64,000 nucleotides of DNA from JBDWFY01 sp965275915 (GTDB lineage Bacteria > Pseudomonadota > Alphaproteobacteria > Rhizobiales > Stappiaceae): assembly GCA_965275915.1 (NCBI GenBank), contig CBDHYI010000007.1, positions 1,860,001 to 1,924,000 of the forward strand, read 5' to 3'. The notes under the pieces are model-generated. The model was not told the origin of the DNA and searched no databases. It saw only the letters and a program-made list of their open reading frames with translations. The translations under genes were made by a program, and so were the position numbers. Positions 52,997 to 62,800 of this stretch are shown in pieces (position 1 is the first letter of the stretch; each line of letters begins with the position of its first letter).

Positions 52997-53159
52997 ACCA
53001 TCTGTCGGGCGCGCTGTTGACCACCTTCGTGGTGGATCGATCAGGACTTCTCCAAAGGGCCTCCCGAATGCGTTCCCGGACTCTTGGCAAGGTTCGAGGA
53101 TCGGGCACCCATTGCAGGGGCACGGAACGTCTCGGATTTCGAAAGCGAACATATAGGAA

Positions 53160-53200
53160 TCAAAAACCCCCGATATTTCGGCTCGCGAAAAATCGAGGGA
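53160..53200 (-). terminator. Rho-independent terminator after precursor 6
   Basis: On the minus strand a 14-bp stem with two mismatches (about 53187-53200 with 53168-53181), loop CGAGC, followed by TTTTT. It lies about 110 bp downstream of the precursor 6 stop, so precursor 6 is a separate transcription unit. Confidence 0.75.
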
Positions 53201-53309
53201 TTTGTTGCCAATCTCAGCTTCTGATTGGAAGGCCTGGGTCGGACGGTATTTGCATCAGCGGCGGATCGTTAGGCCGGCATTCCACCATGGATGCCACGGG
53301 CGGTGCTGA

Positions 53310-53639
53310 TCAGGCGAACGTGTTGGAAAAGGAAACGGGACAGCCGCCGATGGGACGGGTTGTGGTGTCGACGAGAATGGTTAAGCCACCCTGAACTTGC
53401 CCGAGATCCCTGTCGGAGACTTCACCCTCCGACGGCGCGGACGGGATGTGAACGTGCTTGACCTTTTCGGTATCGCGCACGACCCGGATCTCGACATCGT
53501 CGCCGATCTGTCCCCCGATTTCCGCAAGCGCAGCCTTGGGATCGCTTTCCAGCCGGGCCGCGAACGCTTCGTCGGTCCAGACCTTGTTATAGAACTCGGC
53601 CTTGGCGGCCTCGGCCGTTTCGGGCGTTAACTTGGTCAT
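53310..53639 (-). CDS. NHLP precursor 6 (cluster B), separate unit
   Basis: 109 residues. The leader is related but distinct (VWTDEAFAARLESDPKAAL, SEGEVSDRDLGQVQGG). The 24-residue core, LTILVDTTTRPIGG to FSNTFA, has seven Ser/Thr and one Cys; it lacks the C-terminal Lys of the array cores and has a Thr triplet. It has its own operator block (53804) and terminator. The start is the ATG after GGAGTTGTAAAA. Confidence 0.87.
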   Translation of the reverse strand: MTKLTPETAEAAKAEFYNKVWTDEAFAARLESDPKAALAEIGGQIGDDVEIRVVRDTEKVKHVHIPSAPSEGEVSDRDLGQVQGGLTILVDTTTRPIGGCPVSFSNTFA

Positions 53640-53803
53640 TTTTACAACTCCATTCACGTGGCGCATTTTCGGGCGCCGGTTTCTGTTACGACGAACGCCA
53701 TTGCGTCCGTCGAGACGTGCCCGCCTCATGCCGCGCGCGTCTCATGTGGTTGATATTTGGCCGCGACAGGGTGCTGGCACCAATTCTTTGTTTCGATCAG
53801 ATC

Positions 53804-53821
53804 GATAGCAAAAATGCTATT
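53804..53821 (-). promoter_or_regulatory. Operator-like palindrome upstream of precursor 6
   Basis: GATAG at 53804-53808 and CTATT at 53817-53821; the inner bases extend the symmetry to GATAGCA/TGCTAT. The block begins CAATTCTTTGTTTCGATCAG at 53781. About 165 bp before the precursor 6 start. Confidence 0.65.
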
Positions 53822-53956
53822 TCTGATCTTGGCGTCCGCGCGCCATCGGTCCCCAGCACGGCGCCAAAGAGCCCAACCGTCGGAAACTGCCGTTCACCGC
53901 CGACAGGTGGGTTTATATTGGGAAGCCTTTTCACGTGGCGTCCGAACCGTCCGCCA

Positions 53957-54420
53957 TGGCGAACCCCCGACGGGGTTTACCGCCTTCTCAAGGCGCACGA
54001 CCTGATCGCCGGCCCGGCCTTTGTTGTTATCAAAGCTGCCGATGAATTCAGGAATAAGACAACCGCGCCGAACCAGCTGTGGCAAACGGACTTCACCTAC
54101 TCTGAAGGTTCTCGGCTTGGGCTGGTTCTATCTGTCGACCATTCTGGACGACTTCTCCCGTTGCATCATTGCCTGGAAGCTTTGCACCACGATGAAAGCC
54201 GGTGATGTTACCGACACGCTGAAACTGGCTTTACAGGCCTCAGGTTGCGCGAGCGCCAGGGTCATGCAGCGGCCCGGGCTCTTGTCCGACAATGGCCCGT
54301 GTTAGGTCGCCGGCTGGAAAACCAGAACAGGGTGCACACACGCAGGGCGCCCAACCACCCCAGACCCAAGGCGAGACCGAGCGATGGCATCAGACCCTGA
54401 AGAATCGCATCCTGCTTTCA
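53957..54420 (+). pseudogene. Decayed IS3-type transposase copy
   Basis: Similar to the gene at 8664: VYRLLKAHDLI, FVVIKAADEFRNKTTAPNQ and WQTDFTY are readable, then a frameshift after about 54102 (WFYLSTILDDFSRCI continues in the +1 frame). A stop follows at 54303-54305, and fragments of the catalytic-Glu region lie near 54360-54420. It is not functional. It separates cluster B from the RTX locus. Confidence 0.8.
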
Positions 54421-54763
54421 AAAAACATGTGCAATCTGCTCATTCCTTTGGTTGACATAACTCCCGGGTAAAGTGCTATCGATACAACCTGTAAGGGAAA
54501 ACATCAAAGGCGTTCTGGGTGATTATCTCATTCAAATTGTTTGGTCGGATTATCCGGTACAAACAGGTTCTGCGGCGGCGATCAGTGTGCCGGGTTTAGC
54601 TCATGCTGGAGTCGTCGTGATGCATGGGGCGACCGGAGCAACACAGTAAAAGCACATATCAAATTGCCTTGGAAATGAATAACGCAGATTTTGTGGAAAT
54701 ACTTAGAAGTCAATAATAATATTGATTTCTATTTCGGAAATATAGTTTTATGAGGATTTAGAT
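54421..54763. other. AT-rich promoter region of the RTX locus
   Basis: About 340 bp without a gene. The last 120 bp and the first ~150 bp of the next gene are strikingly AT-rich compared with the rest of the window, a sign of foreign origin or a silenced promoter (H-NS/MucR-like). Confidence 0.5.
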
Positions 54764-56392
54764 ATGACGGACGATATATTATCGAAGACAGCATTGGAAA
54801 TTAGAAATGCTGCGATAAGTATGGGAATGACGAATCCAAATTCAAATATAATAGGTGTATTTTACCAGGTAACATCCGATCTCTTGCCTTCTAATGTTAA
54901 TGGCGGAGGGGAGTATCTTCGATTTATTGGCACATATTACGGTGATGACAACAAACTAAAGACTGTTGTGGCCAACTACGCTGGATTGACGTTAGGTGCT
55001 GGACTTTCACCCATACCCGGTATTGGCGGCAGCGGTGGAGCATTTGGTTTTACGGGTGATCCAGAAGACTTGGCGGGATGGTCCATGGGGGGACAACTGT
55101 CGTCAGGTATCACGAGTGGCGCGTCGATCAGCACAAATGGGGAAATCCTCTATTTTGCCGGAGGGGATGCTTCAATAGGATCCAGCGTTAGTGGCGGGTA
55201 TACATTCCGGGTCGTGGCTGATGGACAAGTAATTTATCATTTTGGTGCAGTTGAACGCTTCGACTACACCTTTACGGGTGATCAGTACAAAGCGGCAATG
55301 CACAGCCTTCTGAACTCGCCTTTGGGTAAGGTGGAAATTCAGTATGAACATCCGGATGGCTACATCATCACCCAGACACTGCAGCGCACCAGTGACGGCG
55401 TCACGATCAATATGTTTCAGAGCATCACTGATCTTGACGGGAATTCCGTACCCGGCTCTGTAAAGCTTCAATATCTCGTCGAACCCAATAAAGTCTGGCG
55501 GTTCAAGTTTACCAACGATGAAGTGAGGGAGATCAACTCCTATGTCGAGTGCTTCCTCGCCGGCACGCCCATCGACATGTGGGACGGTACGCAGAAACCG
55601 ATCGAGGAGGTCTCGGCCGATGACCGGGTGGCCTCCTATGACGGAGCCGGAAATCTTGTTCCCGGCCGCGTTACCCGGACGTTCCGCAACCGGGCCAAAT
55701 ATATTCTCGATGTCCATGGCCTGATGGTGACGCCGGGTCACGTCACGCTTTGCGGTGAGGGTGTGTACAAAGACCGCCACGTGCCAATGATCGATATCCT
55801 GCGGTCGGATGGGGCGTTTGTCAAAAGGGACGGATCGCTGATCCGCGCCTCGACCGGGCAGCCGGTCGGATCGGTCGAGGATCGCGTCGTATGGGCGATT
55901 GTCGGGGACCGGATGGACGATGGAACGGTGAAGATCCGGGACAGGAAACAGATCCGCCTCGGCGCGCGCCACATCATGGACGACGGGCGTCACGTTTCTG
56001 TGTTGGACCTGGTTTCTGCGGCCGGCTGTACAGTGAGCGACGACGGGTGGGTTGTCGAAAAGGGTAGCGGTGAAAGACTGCCGTTCCACTGGCCGTTCAC
56101 GGCAAATCTGCCGAACCCTGAAGACTATATCTTGCAGCGCTCACAGCTGCACCTGCACGAAATCTACCAGGCGGATGAATGGGAAGCGATTCGCCCGCAG
56201 ATGCCGATGCCGGAATACGGGGAGGCCGGCCCCGTCATCTCGCGCGATCCGGAGGTTGTGAACGCATCGCCGCCAAACATACCGCTCAGCCTGCAAAAGA
56301 GCGGTTACACTCCGGCAATGAACCGGAAACAGCGCAGGGCCTATGACGCACGCAGGCGCCGTGCCACGAAGCAGGCTCCCGGAGTGCACTAA
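54764..56392 (+). CDS. Protein ending in the N-terminal part of a split Hint (intein-like) domain
   Basis: 542 residues. Residues 1-262 are a Gly/Ser-rich region of unknown function without signal peptide. At Cys263 a Hint domain begins (E-CFLAGTPIDMWDGTQK, block A); block B follows at 323-326 (VTPGHVTLCGEG, the T-x-x-H motif). Residues ~340-542 are the usual extra region of RTX-linked Hint proteins (PFHWPFT, NPEDYIL), ending in a basic tail (MNRKQRRAYDARRRR). The C-terminal Hint block with His-Asn is missing here and is found at the start of the gene at 56832. The next gene starts one base after the stop. Confidence 0.82.
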   Translation: MTDDILSKTALEIRNAAISMGMTNPNSNIIGVFYQVTSDLLPSNVNGGGEYLRFIGTYYGDDNKLKTVVANYAGLTLGAGLSPIPGIGGSGGAFGFTGDPEDLAGWSMGGQLSSGITSGASISTNGEILYFAGGDASIGSSVSGGYTFRVVADGQVIYHFGAVERFDYTFTGDQYKAAMHSLLNSPLGKVEIQYEHPDGYIITQTLQRTSDGVTINMFQSITDLDGNSVPGSVKLQYLVEPNKVWRFKFTNDEVREINSYVECFLAGTPIDMWDGTQKPIEEVSADDRVASYDGAGNLVPGRVTRTFRNRAKYILDVHGLMVTPGHVTLCGEGVYKDRHVPMIDILRSDGAFVKRDGSLIRASTGQPVGSVEDRVVWAIVGDRMDDGTVKIRDRKQIRLGARHIMDDGRHVSVLDLVSAAGCTVSDDGWVVEKGSGERLPFHWPFTANLPNPEDYILQRSQLHLHEIYQADEWEAIRPQMPMPEYGEAGPVISRDPEVVNASPPNIPLSLQKSGYTPAMNRKQRRAYDARRRRATKQAPGVH

Positions 56393-56393
56393 T

Positions 56394-56795
56394 ATGTCCA
56401 ATCAGACGGCAGACAACTCCAACGGCTTGAACCCCCTGGACGCGCCGACATTTGCGTCCACCCTCGGACAGGCCGTGTGGTTGATGACAATGTCTCCGGA
56501 TCACAAGGATCTGCCGGTCCGATATGTCGAACAGATGCTGTCGCCGGCAATCCTGCTGAAGCAATTCAGGTTGTTTTCCAAGGGCAAGCAACCGGTTGCG
56601 ATGCTGGTTTGGGCGTCGGTGTCCGACGATGTTAAGGCGCGACTGGATGCGGGCGACAAATCCCTGGAGCTGAAGGATTGGCGATCGGGGAACAACATCG
56701 TCATCCTCGACTGCATTTCTCCATTCAACCCTCCCAGTACGTTTGAAAAGCGGTTTCTGGACTCGGTCAAAGACGTTCAGTCCAAGACCAGGTGA
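56394..56795 (+). CDS. HlyC-type toxin-activating lysine acyltransferase
   Basis: 133 residues (HlyC is ~170). Matches the RTX-acyltransferase family: SPDHKDLP with catalytic His37, AILLKQFRLFSKGKQPVA, and IVILDCISPF with Asp106. The His-Asp distance of 69 residues equals that of E. coli HlyC (His23, Asp92). These enzymes move a fatty acyl chain from acyl carrier protein to internal lysines of an RTX toxin in the cytoplasm. It sits between the two split-Hint genes, so one of their products, or the joined product, should be its substrate. Confidence 0.85.
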   Translation: MSNQTADNSNGLNPLDAPTFASTLGQAVWLMTMSPDHKDLPVRYVEQMLSPAILLKQFRLFSKGKQPVAMLVWASVSDDVKARLDAGDKSLELKDWRSGNNIVILDCISPFNPPSTFEKRFLDSVKDVQSKTR

Positions 56796-56831
56796 TCCGT
56801 TTTGAATCAAGAATCCTAAGAGCGACTTTCA

Positions 56832-59800
56832 ATGAGCAATCCGTTTCCCGCTGACCTCTCCATCGATGCATCCGCCGCTGCGTTTGATACGCTGAATGCT
56901 ATTCAGCTTCTGTCCGGCGAGACCGCAGTCGATGTCTCTGAACAAACACCGGCACCGGTCCACCGGGAAACGGAATTCGGTCCAGGGGGAGCCGGCCATG
57001 TTGTCTACAATTTCGAGGTCGAGGGAACGCACACCTATATCGCCGGCGGCGTGAGGGTTCACAACACATCCGCACTGGGCTTTCTCTCCGCCGGCGAAAC
57101 CGTCACCAGTATCGGCTTCAACGACGCGACAGGCCGTATCGATTCCTATACGGCGTCCGTGGATGGCGGGTTCGGCACTGTGCACGTCACATCCACGGAT
57201 GTCAGCGGTGACGGCAGCACGATCGAAGTCCGCAAAGACTATGTGTATCAGAAGGATGGCGGCCGGATTCAGCTCGTCCAGGTGGACGTGCACCAGAAAA
57301 ACGCCAGCGGTGAGCTGGAGGTCGTCGGAAGCCGCATCTTACATGCCGACCTCGATGGCGCCGTCTACGGCGAGCGCGGCGCGCTGGCGCTGACGCCCTA
57401 TCTTGCCAACGCAATCCTTGGCGACAACAACGGGCTTTTTGCGCAGGTAGCGACAGAGACCGTGCTGGACACCGTGCTCGGAAATCTTGGCGAAGTGGTC
57501 GGCAGCGTCTTGCATCACAGCATGCTGAATGCCGATACGAACGCCAGCACAATTCAGCAACTCTCGGAATTCGCCTTTGCCGATTTGGGCGGCGACCTGG
57601 TTGTCCATGGCGTGACCAACACGATCTCCGTCGTCAACCAGCTCATCATGGCGGAGGTTTTTGAGTCTGTTGGCCTTGAGGGCACGCCGGGTGCGATTTT
57701 TGAGGCGGTTGCCGTTGCCGGTCTTAACACGCTTCTGGCAACGGGTGCGGACACTCTTCTGGAATCCCAGTTCTTCACGGATCTGTTCCACGATATCGGC
57801 CTGTCGGATGCATCGATCAAGACGATCGCGGACTTCAATCCTGCAGACTTTTTTGGTGATCCGTTAAGCCTTGTCGTATCGGCCGTCCTCAACGAAGTCC
57901 TGCCGGCCATCGAGACATTGGAAGGACAAATCGCCTCGACCATCACCACGGTGATGCTGAGCGTGTTCAATGCACTGTCAGCCCTGGGCTCATTCGCCGG
58001 GCCGGCGGGCGTTCTGATCGGCTGGCTGGTCGGACAATTCTTCGATTCCGTTTTCGAAGAGCATCCGTCGGCCTATACCAGTGTCGGCTTTGACGCGGAA
58101 AGCGGCCGGTTTATCCTGACCGGTACATGGTCGAACGATGGCGGCGACAGAGGTCTTTCAAGAGACCTTGCCGAAGCCTATGTCGACGCAATGAACGCTT
58201 TCATCGACCAGGTGATGGCAGAGTCTCACAATTACAGCGAATTAGCGCAATGGACCTTTGGCCACTATGAAAATGCGCTGAAAAACGCCGGCTTCAACGG
58301 CCAGTCGTTTCAGGACTTTCAGGCGACCTACATCAATGCCTATGTGAACGATATCGCGCAGGTCGAGATCAACGACGGCGAACGGGCTGCCGTGCGCGCG
58401 ATCGAGGATCTCGACGTCGCCGGCTTGCTGGCATCCGGCGAACACACGGATGCTCAGATCTATCAGATGATCGCTGCGCGCCTTCAGGTGGCACACGATT
58501 ATCACAAGTACCTGGAAAACACCGAGGCCATCAATTCCATTATTGCCGTGGCACCGCAAAGCACCTGGGCAGCAGGATGGATTGCAACACTGACGTCCGC
58601 TGCGGAACTTGGGCTGGATGAAGCCTACGTCCTGGACGGGGATGCAATCGACAACGTGTTCTATACCGCCGATGGGAATGACATCATTCGCGGCATGGAT
58701 GGACACGACTTTATCAAGACCTATGGCGGCGACGACAAACTCTATGGCGGCGACGGAAACGACGAGCTGCTCGCCGGCGACGGCGACGATGAACTGTACG
58801 GAGGACATGGAAGCGACATTCTCGTCGGCGGCACCGGCGACGATCAGCTCACGGGCGGCTGTGATGGTGACGTTTTCCGCTTTTCCCCGGGAAGCGGCCA
58901 TGATGTGATCACCGATTTCCGCGAGGGGCTCGACAAAATAGTCATCGAGCTCGGCAACAGCAGCGGATACAGGCTGACCGATGACGGTGTCGATACCAGA
59001 ATAGAATTCGGGACGGATTCCATCACCGTGCAAGGCGTGGTCTGGACCGAGTTGCCTGCAACCGATGTCGAGTTTGTCGTCAACCAGGCGCCGACGCAAA
59101 TCGAGATTGACCACAATCGTGTCGCGGCGGGCCAGGCGGGCTGGGTTATCGGCGACCTGTCGGCCATCGATGCCAACGCCGACGACACGCACAGCTTTGC
59201 AGTGACGGACAGCAGTTTCGAGATCAATGGAAACGTTCTCAAGCTGAAAGACGGCGTTTCGTTGCCATCCACCCCAACAGGAACCTACGACGTAACGGTC
59301 GAAGTGACCGACAATTACGGCCTGAGCTACAGTCAGACGATACAGCTTAAAGTCATTGACCAGATCCTCACCGGGACGCCGGGCACCAGCAATGTGATAG
59401 GTGGCGGCGCCAATGACCCGCTCCTGTTCGGAACAACAGCGGATGAAGTTCTGTATGGTGCGGATGGCACCGACTTCGGGTTCTTGTTCGGTGACGGGAG
59501 GATCAATCTTACGACCGGCATGCAAGGCGGTGATGATGTCATCTACGCTGGCGATGTGAAACACAACTACATAGTAGGAGATGTAGGCACCTGGGGACAC
59601 AGCTCACTGGGCAACATTGAAGGAAATGCCGTTGGTGGTGACGACATCATTTACGGCGATGCGGCCGGGACCAAAAACAGCCAGGGATTGATCCTGTACG
59701 GTGATGCACAAAGGGTGATCCGCGACAACGCACGGGGCGGAAATGATACGATTTATGGCAATCAATGGTTACCAAGCACCATTTATGGTGATGCTTGGAA

Positions 59801-62800
59801 ATTGGAGGATTATGCCCATGGCGGCCATGACGTCATCTATGGTGGCGACGAGTTGTTCAGCGGTGATTTCGCTCTTCACGCCGGATTGTACATTAGGTAC
59901 GCAAACACGATCATCGGTGACGGCAACATGAGCGGCTACGCCATTGGCGGTGATGACACAATCTATGGCGGCATACACAGAGACAAGATAGCCGGTGATT
60001 CCGGCACGGGTCTGCAAGGCAACACCCAAGGCGGTGACGACACTATTTATGGCGGCGGCGGCGACGATCACATCTACGCTGATGGCGGGATGGGCCACGA
60101 GTTGATCACCCAAAATGATGGAGACTTGGGCGGCGATGCCCGCGGCGGCAACGACACTGTTTATGGCGGTGACGGTGGAGACTGGATATTCGGCGATGCG
60201 GCCGAGGATATGGTCGACCGATCGGTCGCAGGTGACGATACGCTCTACGGTGAAGACGGCAACGACATTATTTACGGTGATACCGGAGTATTCGGGATGG
60301 GTATATGGGCCTATCGCGAAGTACCCGGCAATGGCGACATCGAAGACACGGCAGTCGGAGGCAACGACTTCATCGATGGCGGAGCCGGAAACGACCAGAT
60401 CTATGGCGATGCCGGCGGACGCATTATCGATCAGGGCCGGGGAGGCGACGATATCCTCCACGGTGGCGAGGGCAATGACCTTATCTACGGCGATGCCAGG
60501 TTAGGCGACAATGGACTGGGCGGCTATGACATTCTGAACGGCGGTCTGGGCAATGATCAGCTCTGGGGCGGATCGGGCGCTGATCAGTTCGTATTCGACA
60601 ATGACAGCGGTCAGGATACGATTGAGGATTTTGAGGCCGGCACGGACAAGATTGTCGTCAACCATACCATGGCAAGGTCTTTCTCGGACCTGACCATCAC
60701 CGCTATTTCGAACGGATATCGCATCGCTTTTGATGGCGATGACTATGTGGATGTCCTGAATGTGGCGACACCGCTGACCGCGGCCGATTTTCAGTTCAAT
60801 GCGGTCGGTATTGACGATCAGTCGATCGAAGAAAGTCGGGCAGGACGGGTCACAGTACCTGCCAATGTGTTTCATGGCGCCGATTGCGATGACATCACAC
60901 TTTCGGCATCCATGGCGGATGGGGCTGCGCTGCCCACTTGGCTAACGTTTGATGCCACCCGCGCTGTGTTTACCGGTACCCCGCCTTCCGGTTCGGTGGG
61001 ATCGCTGGCGATCAGGGTGACTGCAAATGACGGGCAGAAATCGGTGTCCGAAACATTCAATCTGCAGATCACGGGGTACAATGGTCCGGTCGTCGCTACG
61101 CCCCTTTCCGACCAGTCATCGTCAGAAGACACGGCCATCAGCTTCACAATCCCCGCCAATGCTTTCACCAATAATGATGGCGACGCGTTGACGTACACAG
61201 CCACTCTGGCGGATGGTTCGGTACTTCCGGCCTGGCTCGCTTTCGATGGCACAAGCCGGACCTTCTCCGGCACGCCGCCACAGGACTTCAACGGTGTATT
61301 GGATTTGATGGTAACGGCATCGGATGGCACTGCCAACGTATCCGACACCTTCACCCTGACAATCAATCCGGTCAACGATGATCCCGTCGTTTCCGGACCG
61401 GTTGATCTGGGTTCCGTTGAAGAGGATGCCAGCCGCATCATCACGGCGGTTGAATTGCTGGCCAATGCCACTGACGTCGATGGCGATACGCTATCAGTCA
61501 CCTTGGTATCGGTGGATCCCACAATCGGTACCGTAACTGACAATGGCAACGGCACCTGGACGTTCACGCCAGTCGCTAACTTCAATGGCAACAATGTCGT
61601 GGTTTCTTATGCCATCTCTGATGGTGGCAGTCAGATTGCAGCAACGGCAACTATCGACGTGGGGGCGGTCGCTGACGCACCCGTTTTGGCCACTGCTCTT
61701 GCCGATCAGTCATTCGACGAGGACACGACCGTCAACTTCACGTTGCCGGCAAACACCTTCACCGATGTGGATGGCGATGCGTTGACGTATACAGCCACTC
61801 TGGCGGATGGTTCGGCACTTCCGGCCTGGCTCGCTTTCGATGGCACAAGCCGGACCTTCTCCGGTACGCCGCCACAGGACTTCAACGGTGTATTGGATTT
61901 GCGGGTGACGGCATCGGATGGTTCTGCCAGCGTGTCCGACACCTTCACCCTGACAATCAGTCCGGTCAACGATGATCCGGTTGGTGCAGTTGATAATGTG
62001 ACGGCCGCAAACAACGGATCTGTTGTCACAATAGCTGCCGCAGATCTGCTTTCCAACGATAGCGACGCTGACGGGGATGTGCTGACGATCATCTCCGTTC
62101 AAAATGCAGTACACGGAAGTGTTGTTTTGAACTCGGACGGCGACGTGGAGTTCACCCCCGACAACGGTTATTACGGTGCGGCCTCCTTCACCTATACCGT
62201 TTCAGACGGTGCCGTTCAGAAGACCGTCACCGTTGATCTGGATCTTCAGCAACCCTCCGGAACAACGAACGTTATATACGGTACCAGTGCCGGTGAAACG
62301 ATCAACGGTTCAGCAGGCGACGATATGATCCACGGTTACGGAGGCCATGATATTATCGACGGGGGACTGGGCGCTGACTCGCTCATGGGAGGCGAAGGCA
62401 ATGATCGCATCATAATTGACGAGACGGATGTGTGGTACGCTGGCGACGGCGGCGTTGACACGTTGGTCTACGGCGGGTCTGCCAATATCCAGTATGCGCT
62501 TGCACAGGGTCAGTTCGAGAACGCCGAGATGGGATCAGGCAATGACACGATCTGGGGTGGTGGTTCGAACAACATCATTCATGGCGGAGCGGGCAATGAT
62601 ACGCTGCACGGCGAGGGCGGCCATGACGTCCTTGAAGGCGGTGCCGGTGCCGACTCGCTCATGGGCGGCGAAGGCAATGACCGCGTTATCGTGGATGAGT
62701 TTGATACCTGGTTTGCCGGTGACGGCGGTATCGATACGGTCGTTTACAACGGCACTGCAAACTTCCAGTACGACCTTGATATGGGTGGTTTTGAACACGC

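Noticed and set aside
54764..56392. Complete self-splicing intein within gene 1
   Set aside because: The C-terminal block with His-Asn is absent from gene 1; it is found only in gene 3.
58242..59600. A 452-codon frame opposite the RTX gene
   Set aside because: Explained by the codon bias of RTX repeats on the other strand; no start signal or family.
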